Shown here: positions 32,385 through 40,619 of the stretch, piece by piece | Layout of the letters: each line of letters opens with the position of its first letter | Numbering within the stretch: the stretch's first letter is position 1 | Assembly: GCF_900114435.1 (NCBI RefSeq) | Contig: NZ_FOZK01000002.1 | Span: forward strand, 62,001 to 126,000 | DNA length: 64,000 bases | Direction: 5' to 3' | Source of the DNA: Halomicrobium zhouii | Lineage (GTDB): Archaea; Halobacteriota; Halobacteria; Halobacteriales; Haloarculaceae | The notes under the pieces: generated by a model | Databases searched by the model: none | What the model was told of the DNA's origin: nothing | What the model saw: the letters and a program-made list of their open reading frames with translations, nothing else | Translations under genes and position numbers: made by a program

Positions 32385-33638
32385 ATGCCCTCCAGCAGAC
32401 GTCGCTTCCTCGAACGCTCCGGGCTCGTCCTCTCCGGACTCGCCCTTGCCGGGGCGTCAGCGGAATCTATCGTCGCCGACACCGGCAGGTTCGACGCCGA
32501 CACCGATGAGTCCGGTGCCGGTTCCACACACGACTGGCCCATGGCCAGATACGACCCGGCGGGCACCGGCCACCAGCCGGCGGCGACCGGGCCGAAAGAC
32601 GGCGTCGAGATCGCCTGGGCCCACGACCCACCGGAGTGGTTCCGCGGGACGACGTCACCGGTCCTGCTGGACGGGACCATCTACGCCGTCGGCGACGGGT
32701 TGCTCGCCCTCGACGCCGAGACGGGCGCGAAGCGATTCGGGGTTCCAGGCCCCTATCGCTCCACCCCGGCGCGAGCGCGCGCGTCCGTCTACACGACGGA
32801 GACGCTGGCGACGACGGCCCCGACCGGTGTCTTCGGGCTCAACGCCGGCGGCGGCGTCGACGTGCCCCTCCGGGAACGCAACGTCGGTATCGAACGCTGG
32901 GGCGGGCCACGGGGTCCCGGCGGTGGGCTCCTCGGTCCCGGCGAACCGACCACGCCCGTGGCGGCCGGCGGGACGGTGTACGTCCCGATCCCGGGGACGA
33001 ACTCCGTGGCGGCGGTCGATCCGAACGACGGGTCGGTCCGCTGGCGCCAGACCCACCACGCGGACAGCCCGATAAGCGGCCCGTACAACAGGCCCGCCGT
33101 CGCCGACGGGGCAGTGTTCGTCACCGCCTGGCCCCACCAGGCCACCGCCTACGACGCCGAGACCGGCAGCCAGCGCTGGCACCGCGAGATCGACGACCAG
33201 ATGGTCCTGCCACCGGTCGCGACGGACGAAGGGATCGTCGTCCCGACCCGCGAATCGGTCCACCTGCTCGACGCCGGTGATGGCCACACGATCTGGAAGC
33301 GAAATCTGGACGCGAACGTCACCGAGAGCGCGCCGGCGGTCGCCGACGGGACCGTCTTCGTCGTCGACGAACTGGCTTCGATCTACGCGCTCGACCTGGC
33401 GACCGGCGAGACGCTGTGGACGGCGCCGTTCGACGGGAAGACGTCGCCGGTCGTCGCCGACGGGGTCGTGTACGCGGTCCGGTCGCAGTTCGAACTGGTC
33501 GCCGTCGACGCCGCGACCGGTGAGAAGCGCTTCGCGTACGAACCCGATCAGATACCGCTCTCGACCCTGGTTGTCGGGGACGGCGTTCTCTACGCCGCCA
33601 ACCGTGAGCGAGTAATTGCGCTGCGGGAGGAAGGATGA
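32385..33638 (+). CDS. Exported PQQ-like beta-propeller protein
   Basis: A 417-aa protein starting MPSSRRRFLERSGLVLSGLA, a Tat signal, then an eight-bladed WD-like PQQ propeller. Repeats of the type GLLALDAETG, SVAAVDPNDGSVRWRQ, ATAYDAETGSQRWHRE, SVHLLDAGDGHTIWKR, SIYALDLATGETLWTAP and LVAVDAATGEKRF are clear. In haloarchaea these are mostly cell-surface propellers, not PQQ dehydrogenases; the catalytic Asp/Glu sites of dehydrogenases were not identified. The stop overlaps the start of the next membrane protein gene (ATGA), so the pair is translationally coupled. Confidence 0.88.
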   Translation: MPSSRRRFLERSGLVLSGLALAGASAESIVADTGRFDADTDESGAGSTHDWPMARYDPAGTGHQPAATGPKDGVEIAWAHDPPEWFRGTTSPVLLDGTIYAVGDGLLALDAETGAKRFGVPGPYRSTPARARASVYTTETLATTAPTGVFGLNAGGGVDVPLRERNVGIERWGGPRGPGGGLLGPGEPTTPVAAGGTVYVPIPGTNSVAAVDPNDGSVRWRQTHHADSPISGPYNRPAVADGAVFVTAWPHQATAYDAETGSQRWHREIDDQMVLPPVATDEGIVVPTRESVHLLDAGDGHTIWKRNLDANVTESAPAVADGTVFVVDELASIYALDLATGETLWTAPFDGKTSPVVADGVVYAVRSQFELVAVDAATGEKRFAYEPDQIPLSTLVVGDGVLYAANRERVIALREEG

Positions 33639-34456
33639 CGACCGACGACGGCGACGCGGTGGCGGATAGCCGCCGTCCGACCACCTCCCCCCGCGAGACG
33701 CCGACAGACTCCCGGACTGTCCTGGGTGCCGTGTGGGCCCGCGTCCGTCGCGACCCGCCACTCCTGATCCCGTTCGCGGTCACTGGAGTACTCCTCGCAC
33801 TGGCCGACGGTATCCGAACGCGCGATCCGATTCCGACCGAGCCCACCGCGGCCCTGGACCAGACGGTTTCCGTCCAGTTCTCGCTCTACCCCAGTGGCAC
33901 GGCGCGAACAGCCAGGGGGGTCGGCGCACTGGTCGACCTCGAGACTCCGTATCTCCTCTGGGGCGTCGGGATCGAACTGGCCGTGCCGCTCGCGGTCGGC
34001 GTCGCGGGCTGGCTGACGATCACGCGGGTGCTGGACGGCCAGCGGCGTCCCGACGCCCTCGCCAGGTATCTCTGCCTCCTGGTCGCGCTGAGTCTCGTCC
34101 CCCGACTGCTGGGTTCTCCGACGGCCGACGTCGGCTTGTCTGTCGGTCTCGTGGCCCTGCTGGCCGTCTCGTTCGTCTCCGTTCGGCTGTTTCTCGTCCC
34201 CGCCTTCCTCGCGACCGGCCAGGGCTTCGGTGCGGCCATCCGGAACAGCGCCAGTCGGTCTCGCGGCCAGGGCTGGACTCTGTTGGGGCTCGTCCTGGTG
34301 CTCGGCATCGGGTCGTGGGGACTGGCCACCGTTCCGATTGCCGGGGCCTTCCTGAGCACCGCTATCGTCGCGCCGGGACACGCCGTCGCGATGGCCGTCG
34401 TGCTGGACAGACGCTTCCCGTCGATGAACGGCGCGACCGGTCGCGATCGCCGCTGA
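33635..34456 (+). CDS. Polytopic membrane protein, six or so helices
   Basis: A 273-aa membrane protein coupled by an ATGA overlap to the preceding beta-propeller gene. After a polar 40-residue start, hydrophobic segments include LLIPFAVTGVLLALAD, LLWGVGIELAVPLAVGVAGWL, YLCLLVALSLVPRLLG, VGLSVGLVALLAVSFVSV and WTLLGLVLVLGIGSWGLA. The last part, ATVPIAGAFLSTAIVAPGHAVAMAVVLDRR, resembles the haloarchaeal DUF7847-type membrane family (glycerophosphoryl-diester-like). Function is unknown; the coupling suggests the exported propeller and this protein act together. Confidence 0.7.
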   Translation: MTTDDGDAVADSRRPTTSPRETPTDSRTVLGAVWARVRRDPPLLIPFAVTGVLLALADGIRTRDPIPTEPTAALDQTVSVQFSLYPSGTARTARGVGALVDLETPYLLWGVGIELAVPLAVGVAGWLTITRVLDGQRRPDALARYLCLLVALSLVPRLLGSPTADVGLSVGLVALLAVSFVSVRLFLVPAFLATGQGFGAAIRNSASRSRGQGWTLLGLVLVLGIGSWGLATVPIAGAFLSTAIVAPGHAVAMAVVLDRRFPSMNGATGRDRR

Positions 34457-34490
34457 GGCGCCGACCGGCACTTCTCACTCTCTCACTCTC

Positions 34491-34970
34491 TCACCCGCTC
34501 ATGCCGCCCTCCCGGAGCGAAATCGTGTGCTCGTTCCCGTAGGGAGAGCAGCTATCGACGTGCGTCCACTCGTGGCTCTCGTTGCCATCGAGCGCTTCGA
34601 AGATCATGATGGTGACGGCACCTGACCCGCAACCGTTCATCGTCACCGTCTCGTTCTCGCCGGGGGCGACCTGGAGCCGAGTCGTCGGGACGCCGTCGTC
34701 GGCGAGCGTCACGTTCCGGAACTCGCCGGCCCAGTACAGCTGTTCGCCCGTCGCGAGCCGACGGTCACCGTCCCTCGTCGTCACCTCGAAGTTCATCAGC
34801 ATCGCCGACTGCCTGTCCTCTGCGGCGTAGGCCGTCACGTCGTAGGGAACCGCGTCCCCGTTTTCGACCGTCAGCGTCGGCGGCGAGTCGTTCCCGGGAC
34901 CGAAGTACCACGCGGGCCCGGCGACGAGAGCGACGACTGCGAGGAGGGCGAGGACCTGTCGGGAGACCAT
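34491..34970 (-). CDS. Secreted or anchored hypothetical protein
   Basis: A 159-aa protein starting MVSRQVLALLAVVALVAGPAWYF, an N-terminal signal or anchor helix. The rest is a beta-rich domain (LTVENGDAVPYDVTAYAAEDRQSAML...VAPGENETVTMNGCGSGAVTIMIFEA) with two Cys. I do not recognise the family. The start is set at ATG 34970 because the longer in-frame region upstream is not signal-like. It converges on the membrane protein gene. Confidence 0.55.
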   Translation of the reverse strand: MVSRQVLALLAVVALVAGPAWYFGPGNDSPPTLTVENGDAVPYDVTAYAAEDRQSAMLMNFEVTTRDGDRRLATGEQLYWAGEFRNVTLADDGVPTTRLQVAPGENETVTMNGCGSGAVTIMIFEALDGNESHEWTHVDSCSPYGNEHTISLREGGMSG

Positions 34971-35259
34971 AGCCGTGCTTCCAGGAGCCAGCGACAAATA
35001 GTTCGCGGGTATCCGCCCGGAAGGAACCGGCCACCGCACCCGGGCAGCGCGACGACCCGGACGCCGAACGGCCATCGAGACGGAGCCACTGTCCTCATTC
35101 GTGACCATCGCGAATCAAGCATGAACTTTTATTATGGTTGCTGTCTTCGGTCGACGTAGAACTCCGATGTCCCGGACGACGCCCCTCGTAGTAGCCGTAC
35201 GCTGATTCTCTCCCCAGACCGCGTCGTCCCGTTCGCCGACCGTCCACCACACATCGGAA

Positions 35260-35466
35260 ATGAGCACCCACACTGACACAGCGCCCCGACACGCATCGCC
35301 CACTGAACCGACTCTCGAGTCCGACGCCGAAGCCACACCGACCAGCGACGACGAACCGTCGCCGAACCCGTCCTACGATGCCCACGACGCGGCGGCGACG
35401 TTCGACACCGGGAGCACCGTCCGACTGCCCAACACCGTCGACTGCGAGAACAAGCGCGTCGGGTAA
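35260..35466 (+). CDS. Possible small low-complexity protein, 68 aa
   Basis: A short frame starting MSTHTDTAPRHASPTE, dominated by Ser, Thr, Pro, Asp and Ala, and ending NTVDCENKRVG. There is no membrane segment or motif. Codon use is compatible, but low-complexity content makes a chance frame quite possible. The nearest AT-rich element (TTTTATTATGG at 35127-35137) is about 125 nt upstream. Confidence 0.35.
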   Translation: MSTHTDTAPRHASPTEPTLESDAEATPTSDDEPSPNPSYDAHDAAATFDTGSTVRLPNTVDCENKRVG

Positions 35467-35649
35467 TCCCGCGTACCGAGTTCCGACTGATCGAGGCTCG
35501 TCCCGTCTCGCGTCGTTCACTCCAGTACGTCAGTCCGAGAAAGGTGACTGGTGGGCGCGAGTGGCATCGAACGCCCCATTCGATGGGGTTCCATACCACC
35601 GAGTAACGGGCGGATTCTAATTGACCTCGCCGAACGTCGGTCTGCTACC

Positions 35650-36288
35650 ATGCGGAGTGCGGCGAAAACGACCGTCTCGGTGTTCGGGGTGATCGTGTCG
35701 ATCGCGGGCTTCGAGCACGGTGTCGGCGCCGTGCTTCAGGGGAACTCTGCGCCCGGTGGCGTCGTGTTCGAATCCTGGCCGGACGCGCCGGCCTACGAGA
35801 TACTGAGCGGCGAGCCGGCGATGACGGTCGTTCCGAACTTGCTTGTCTCCGGCGTTCTGACCGTTCTCGTCTCGGTCGCGTTCGCGGTCTGGTCGGTCCG
35901 GTTCGTCGGGATCCGTCGCGGTGGAGTCGGACTGATCGTCCTCTCGGTAATTCTGTTACTCGTCGGCGGCGGGTTCGGTCCGCCCATACTCGGGTTCGTC
36001 ATCGGCCTCGCCGCCACGCGCCTCGAATCCGGATGGTCGTGGCTGGAACACAACGCCTCCGAGACGACGAGACGGCGTCTCGGCGCGCTCTGGATACCAT
36101 CTCTGGCCGTCGGTGTCGCAGGCTACGTGGGTCTCTGGCCCGGCGTGCCGCTTCTCGCGTACTCGTTCGGTATCGCTGAGGCCGGCCTGGTGATCGCGTT
36201 GACGATACTCGGCTTCGTCGGCCTCTTCTCGTCACTTCTCACCGCCTTCGCCCGCGACAGCGCACATCGGTCCAAACACCGTTCGTGA
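35650..36288 (+). CDS. Polytopic membrane protein of unknown function
   Basis: A 212-aa protein with about six hydrophobic helices (TTVSVFGVIVSIAGF; VPNLLVSGVLTVLVSVAFAVW; GVGLIVLSVILLLVGGGFGP; LWIPSLAVGVAGYVGLWPG; GLVIALTILGFVGLFSSLL). No recognised family. The ATG at 35650 follows a weak AT-rich stretch (TTCTAATTGACC) by about 30 nt. The following 458 nt (36289-36746) hold no recognisable gene. Confidence 0.6.
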   Translation: MRSAAKTTVSVFGVIVSIAGFEHGVGAVLQGNSAPGGVVFESWPDAPAYEILSGEPAMTVVPNLLVSGVLTVLVSVAFAVWSVRFVGIRRGGVGLIVLSVILLLVGGGFGPPILGFVIGLAATRLESGWSWLEHNASETTRRRLGALWIPSLAVGVAGYVGLWPGVPLLAYSFGIAEAGLVIALTILGFVGLFSSLLTAFARDSAHRSKHRS

Positions 36289-36746
36289 GCCCGGGACCGA
36301 TCGATGGACCGTGTCATACCCACGCGGACGTTCACGTGTCGACCGGCCCCCCGCCGGAGCCCTCACTTTCGTCGTCGACGGAGGCCTGTATACCGAGCCG
36401 GTAGAGTCGGATGCCGACCACGGTCACGCCGTCACGTCACCGCGGAGAAGGTCAGGATGGCGGAGCCGAGGTGGGTGTACCGGACGACGGTGCTCGAACT
36501 CGCGTCCGGCGCCGACGCTTCGTCGACGGCGATGGTCACTCGGCCGGCGGCCAGGTGCAGGTTCGCTCGGCCACGGTCGCCACCGTCGCGTACTGCGAGC
36601 GATTCCGGACGGCGCGGACCCGGGACTGGTCACTGGTTGGAATACCAGATTATCTGGCCGGGGGCAACCCTCGAAAAACGCTGATTTCACGGCGCTCGAT
36701 GCGTCTACGCGGTGATTGGTTTCGGACAGGAAACAGGCGCTTCCTG
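36289..36746. other. 458-nt region without a recognised gene
   Basis: Several overlapping short frames exist, but none has codon use or motifs that persuade. Nothing RNA-like was recognised. It ends at the tRNA-CAU 3'-end copy. Confidence 0.4.
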
Positions 36747-36750
36747 CATG

Positions 36751-36861
36751 GGCCCTGCCGGATTTGAACCGCCTGAACTTCGCTCACGTCGTTCGCTCGT
36801 TCCGTGCTTCAAATCCTCTGGCAACACCGTTCGCTCGTCGCGTCCGCTCCTCGCAGAACGA
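36751..36861 (-). repeat. tRNA-CAU 3'-end copy array
   Basis: Downstream of the tRNA (lower coordinates) the 20-mer GGTTCAAATCCGGCAGGGCC recurs exactly at 36751-36770. Between it and the tRNA lies a degenerate inverted copy (around 36806-36826, CTTCAAATCCTCTGGC) and a short spacer with Ser/Leu-like CGCTCACGTCGTTCGCTCG character. It is the shortest of the four tRNA arrays and its hairpin is not clearly the common one. Confidence 0.8.
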
Positions 36862-36968
36862 TGGGCCCTGCCGGATTTGAACCAGCGCTCAACCGGTCAC
36901 CCATTCCACCTCGGAACCGAGCGTGGAAATATGAGCCGGTCGCTTTAACCAGGCTAAGCTAAGGGCCC
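36862..36968 (-). tRNA. tRNA with CAU anticodon and a 32-nt intron (Ile2 or elongator Met)
   Basis: The acceptor stem is GGGCCCT with AGGGCCC, discriminator A. The D arm, anticodon stem ACCGG/CCGGT and T arm GCTGG TTCAAAT CCGGC are all sound, with the loop CTCATAA giving CAU. A 32-nt insert after position 37 (TTTCC to GGGTG) is a typical archaeal anticodon-loop intron; removal leaves a 75-nt tRNA. The mature sequence resembles bacterial tRNA-Ile2 (CCTTAGCT, CTCATAA, CGCTGGTTCAA, CAGGG), so Ile2 with agmatidine-modified C34 is favoured, but haloarchaeal elongator tRNA-Met also carries an intron. It is not the initiator. Confidence 0.85.
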
Positions 36969-37064
36969 GTCTACCCGTGGTTTCTCGATACCTCTTCTTT
37001 AGCCTGTCGGCATCAGAGCAGGTGACGTGACTCGTCCAGTAGACCCCTGTCTGGGTACGTATTC

Positions 37065-37618
37065 GCCGCCAGGGCTCGAACACTGTGAGACGTTCCGGGC
37101 GTGCGGCCTCACTTCGTTCGGCCGTTCCGGGGCTGCGACTCACAAGCTCGAGCCCTGTCTGGGTACGTATTCGCCGGCGACGATGCTCGGAGCAGCAGCT
37201 CCTCGCGTTGTGGTCCCCAAGTACTCGCGGCTCACTTCGTTCGCCGCTCGTGAAAACGCTGGTTCCTCACTTCGTTCGGAACCAGCCAACACGCCGCCGC
37301 CAGGGCTCGAACACTGTGAGACGTTCCGGGCATGCGGCCTCACTCCGTTCGGCCGTTCCGGGGCTGCGACTCACAAGCTCGAGCCCTGTCGGATCGCGCT
37401 TCCACCGCTCACGGAGACGAGCACACGCTACGCGGTGCTCGTCGGTGAAGTTCGCGGAAGGAAGCGCCGCCGCCAGGGCTCGAACACCGAAAGACGGTCC
37501 TGCTCGTTCACTCCGTTCACTGCGCAGGCGTGCGACTTTCGAGCCCGACCCCTGCCGGGTAGCGTCTTTCGGAGTGCTGACCGCTCGCTCCGCTCGCGGT
37601 TTTGCACTCCGAAAATGA
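37065..37618 (-). repeat. tRNA-Asn 3'-end copy array (largest)
   Basis: In gene direction, the 20-mer GTTCGAGCCCTGGCGGCGGC from the tRNA recurs exactly at 37466-37485 and 37293-37312, and as a 17-nt truncated copy at 37065-37081. Degenerate inverted copies lie between them. The hairpin beginning AGACGTTCCGGGCGTGCGGC is present at 37088-37140 and, with small changes, at 37319-37371; a related hairpin (AAGACGGTCCTGCTCG...) lies near 37491-37541. Only the 3' part of the tRNA is repeated. Confidence 0.9.
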
Positions 37619-37691
37619 CGCCGCCGCCAGGGCTCGAACCTGGGACAACCTGGGTAACAACCAGGTGCTCTACCAACTGAGCTACGGCGGC
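37619..37691 (-). tRNA. tRNA-Asn (GTT)
   Basis: A 73-nt cloverleaf. The acceptor GCCGCCG pairs with CGGCGGC and the discriminator is G. The anticodon stem CCTGG/CCAGG frames TTGTTAC, anticodon GTT. The T arm is CCAGG TTCGAGC CCTGG. There is no intron. It is divergent from the CCA-transferase gene, 93 nt away. Confidence 0.97.
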
Positions 37692-37784
37692 TCGCATTCA
37701 CGGATAGCCCGAGTTGTTGTATAGGACTTTCGCTTTCCGTCCTGCATCGACACGCTTTCACGCACGCCGGGGAAATTCCGGGCC

Positions 37785-39140
37785 ATGAGCGAGGAGTTCG
37801 ACGCCGTCGTCGAGCGGGTCCGCGAGCGGGTGACGCCCGACGCCGGAGAGCGGGCCAAGCTCGAAGCCGTCGCCGACGAGGTCGTCCGGCGGGCCGAGGC
37901 CGCCATCGCGGATCTCGACGTCGACGCAGCTGTCGTCAGGGTCGGATCCACGGCACGGGGGACCTGGACGGCCGGCGACCGGGACGTCGACGTGTTCGTC
38001 TGTTTTTCACCGGATCTCGACCGCGAGCGGCTGGAGCGCTGCGGGCTCGACGTCGGTCACACTGTCCTCCCCGAGGGCCACGAGGAGTACGCCGAGCATC
38101 CGTACGTCAAGGGCCCCGTCGACGGGTACGACGTCGACCTGGTGCCCTGCTACGCCGTCGACGACGCCACCGAGGCCCAGTCGGCCGTCGACCGGACGCC
38201 GTTCCACACCCGCTACGTCGAGGAGCGGATCGACGACGACCTGGCCGCGGACGTCCGGGTCGCAAAGCAGTTCGGCAAGGCCATCGGCGTGTACGGCAGT
38301 AACCTGAAGACGCGGGGGTTCTCGGGCTACTTGACCGAGTTGCTGGTTCTCGAGTACGGCGGCTTCCGGCCGCTCGTCGAGGCCGCCGCAGACGACTGGC
38401 ATCCCCCAGTCCACTTCGACCCGGAAGACCACGGCCAGCAGTCCTTCGACGACCCGCTGGTCTTCGTCGACCCGACGGACCCCGAACGCAACGTCGCGGC
38501 CGTCGTCGCTTCCGACGCCGTCGCCCGGTTCCAGCACTACGCCCGCGAGCTGCTGGCAGATCCGCGGGAGTCGCTGTTCGAGCCGTCCGATCCCGACCCC
38601 ATCGACGCGGCAGCAGTCCGCGCGGCCATCGATCGACGGGGGACGACGCCCGTCGCGATTTGCTTCGACGCGCCGGACCTGGTCGACGACCAGCTCTGGC
38701 CCCAGCTCTACCGCTCGGTCGACGGTGTAACGAGTGAACTCGACCGTCGTGGGTTCGACGTGCTCCGGGCCGCGGCGTTCGCCGACGAGTCGGCCACACT
38801 GTTCGTCGAACTGGAAGTCGCCGAGCGACCGGCCGTCGAGCGCCACGACGGCCCGCCGGTCCACGTCGGCGAGCACGCCCGCGGCTTCTACGAGAAGTAC
38901 GCCGACACCGACGCCGCCGGCCCCTTCATCGACGGCGACCGGTACGTGGTCGAACGGGAGCGGGCGCACCCGAGCGCTCCCGACCTCCTCAGGAGCGACG
39001 CCCTCCTGGACGTCGCACTGGGCGCTCACGTCGAGTCGGCCCTGGAGGAAGGCTACGAGGTACTCGTCGGTGAAAACGTCGCCACACTCGCAGAATCGTT
39101 CGGCGTCGAACTGGCGCGTTACTTCGACCCGAAGCCCTGA
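37785..39140 (+). CDS. cca: CCA-adding tRNA nucleotidyltransferase (archaeal class I)
   Basis: A 451-aa enzyme that adds or repairs the 3' CCA of tRNAs without a nucleic-acid template. The nucleotidyltransferase signature is intact (VRVGSTARGTWTAGDRDVDVFV, catalytic Asp pair), followed by DVDLVPCYAV (third Asp) and FHTRYVEERIDD. The C-terminal two-thirds matches archaeal class I body/tail domains, including VRVAKQFGKAIGVYGS and GFSGYLTELLVLEYGGF. Length is normal. Its 3' end overlaps the convergent histone-deacetylase homologue by 22 nt. It lies beside tRNA genes whose 3' ends are repeated; functional linkage is not shown. Confidence 0.97.
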   Translation: MSEEFDAVVERVRERVTPDAGERAKLEAVADEVVRRAEAAIADLDVDAAVVRVGSTARGTWTAGDRDVDVFVCFSPDLDRERLERCGLDVGHTVLPEGHEEYAEHPYVKGPVDGYDVDLVPCYAVDDATEAQSAVDRTPFHTRYVEERIDDDLAADVRVAKQFGKAIGVYGSNLKTRGFSGYLTELLVLEYGGFRPLVEAAADDWHPPVHFDPEDHGQQSFDDPLVFVDPTDPERNVAAVVASDAVARFQHYARELLADPRESLFEPSDPDPIDAAAVRAAIDRRGTTPVAICFDAPDLVDDQLWPQLYRSVDGVTSELDRRGFDVLRAAAFADESATLFVELEVAERPAVERHDGPPVHVGEHARGFYEKYADTDAAGPFIDGDRYVVERERAHPSAPDLLRSDALLDVALGAHVESALEEGYEVLVGENVATLAESFGVELARYFDPKP

Positions 39141-40126
39141 TCGAGGAGGTCGTCGATGACCTCGCGGGCACCCTCGCTCACGTCGCCCTCCGGCGGCTGC
39201 GGGTCGTAGCTCGCGATCGTCTTGTTGACCGTCGCGATGCTGTCGGCGAGCGTGTCGAGGCTGTACCCGCCTTCGAGGACGAACCCGAGGCCCGCGTCGC
39301 ACTCCGCGACCAGCTCGGTCAGTCGCTCGGTCATGAGCCCGTACCCTTCGGTAGAGACCCGCATCCTGGATATCGGGTCGTGCTGGTGGGCGTCGAACCC
39401 GGCGCTCACGAGGACGAGGTCGGGGTCGTACTCCCGCAGCGTGGGGAGGATGACCTCGTCGAAGGCGGCGAGATAGCCGACGGTGTTCGTCCCCGGCGGG
39501 AACGGGACGTTGAGGTTCCGCATGTCGCCGTCCCCCTCGCCGGTCTCGTCGATTTCGCCGGTCCCCGGGTAGAGGCCAGACTCGTGCAGGGAGACGTTGA
39601 AGATGTCACCACGGTCGTAGCAGATGTCCTGGCCGCCGTTGCCGTGGTGGACGTCCCAGTCGACGATGGCGACGCGGTTGGCGCCAGCCTCCAGGGCCGC
39701 CTGCGCGCCGACGACGACGTTGTTGACGAAACAAAAGCCCATGGCGTCGTCCTCGACGGCGTGGTGGCCCGGCGGCCGTCCGAGGGCGAACGGCGTCTCG
39801 CGCCCGTCGGCACCGTCGAGGGCCTCGGTGGCCGCCCAGGCGGCGATGCCGGCGCTCGCGATGGCGGCGTCCCAGGTTGCCTCGACGGCGACGGTGTCGG
39901 CGTCCCAGTCACCGCCGCCGTCGGCGCAGAAGCGCTCGAACTCGTCGACGTAGTCGGCGTCGTGGACGCGCTTGACGAGGTCGGCGTCGGCGTCGGGCGG
40001 CGCGACGTAGTCGACGTCGTGACACTCCGCGAGGCGACGCCTGATCGCCCGGAGCCGGTCGGCACTCTCCGGATGGCGTGGGCCGGTGTCGTGGTCCAGG
40101 CAGACTTCGCGGTAGCCGAAGTTCAT
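39119..40126 (-). CDS. hdaI: Histone deacetylase family protein (HdaI-like)
   Basis: A 335-aa class II-like deacetylase of the arginase/HDAC fold. Zinc ligands and active-site motifs are present: HPESADRLRAI, GRPPGHHAVEDDAMGFC (tandem His), VDWDVHHGNG (Asp, His), SAGFDAHQHDP (Asp) and LEGGYSLDTL. The family removes acetyl groups from lysine; in Haloferax the homologue HdaI is reported essential. The ATG at 40126 directly abuts the histone stop (40127-40129), with no gap, so translational coupling is likely. The 3' end overlaps the convergent cca gene by 22 nt. Confidence 0.94.
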   Translation of the reverse strand: MNFGYREVCLDHDTGPRHPESADRLRAIRRRLAECHDVDYVAPPDADADLVKRVHDADYVDEFERFCADGGGDWDADTVAVEATWDAAIASAGIAAWAATEALDGADGRETPFALGRPPGHHAVEDDAMGFCFVNNVVVGAQAALEAGANRVAIVDWDVHHGNGGQDICYDRGDIFNVSLHESGLYPGTGEIDETGEGDGDMRNLNVPFPPGTNTVGYLAAFDEVILPTLREYDPDLVLVSAGFDAHQHDPISRMRVSTEGYGLMTERLTELVAECDAGLGFVLEGGYSLDTLADSIATVNKTIASYDPQPPEGDVSEGAREVIDDLLDQGFGSK

Positions 40127-40564
40127 TCAGTAGTACTGCTGCAGTTCGTAGTAGGTCTCGACGTCCTCGGCCTTGACGGTCCGCCGGTCGGCGTGACGGG
40201 CCAGGGTGGCCGCCGCGGCCGCCACGTCGTCGGCGTACGCTTCGAGGATGTCGGCCAGCGCCACGCGTGCGTCCATCGCGACCCGGTAGCGGTCGTCGAT
40301 GTCGATGCGGGCGATGCGGTCGACCGGCGCGATGGGGAGTTCGATGTCGTCCTTGTCGCGCCCGCCTGCCACGCCGAAGTCCTGTGGCATCAGCGTCTTT
40401 CGCCCGTCCGCGGTCGCCTCGTCGGCCGCCGCCTCGGCGAGGGTCGCCCCGTGCTCCTGGATGCGACGGGACAGTTCCTCGACCGCTTCGGCGCTCACCC
40501 GCAAGCCCTCGGCGTTCCGGCGGATGACAGCGTCCACCGGGGCAGACGGTAACTCGACGCTCAT
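40127..40564 (-). CDS. hstA: Archaeal doublet histone
   Basis: A 145-aa protein of two fused histone folds, the haloarchaeal form. The first is ELPSAPVDAVIRRNAEGLRVSAEAVEELSRRIQEHG and the second ELPIAPVDRIARIDIDD...MDARVALADILEAYADDV, each with the helix-strand-helix pattern. The terminal DRRTVKAEDVETYYELQQYY is typical. It packages DNA and/or acts as a global regulator in haloarchaea. It is the middle gene of the RPA-histone-HDAC operon, 55 nt after the RPA gene and directly before hdaI. Confidence 0.97.
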   Translation of the reverse strand: MSVELPSAPVDAVIRRNAEGLRVSAEAVEELSRRIQEHGATLAEAAADEATADGRKTLMPQDFGVAGGRDKDDIELPIAPVDRIARIDIDDRYRVAMDARVALADILEAYADDVAAAAATLARHADRRTVKAEDVETYYELQQYY

Positions 40565-40619
40565 ACCACAACGCGGGGCTGTTGCCGCCTTAAGGGTTTC
40601 CGTAGCGCCGCTTGGCCGA

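Noticed and set aside
36304-36767. Overlapping short frames between a membrane protein gene and tRNA-CAU
   Set aside because: Three frames compete, none with haloarchaeal codon use or motif; they end in the tRNA copy.
37065-37618. Possible CRISPR array
   Set aside because: The repeats are tRNA 3' ends of unequal spacing (about 150-230 nt) with inverted copies and hairpins; no leader or cas gene is present.
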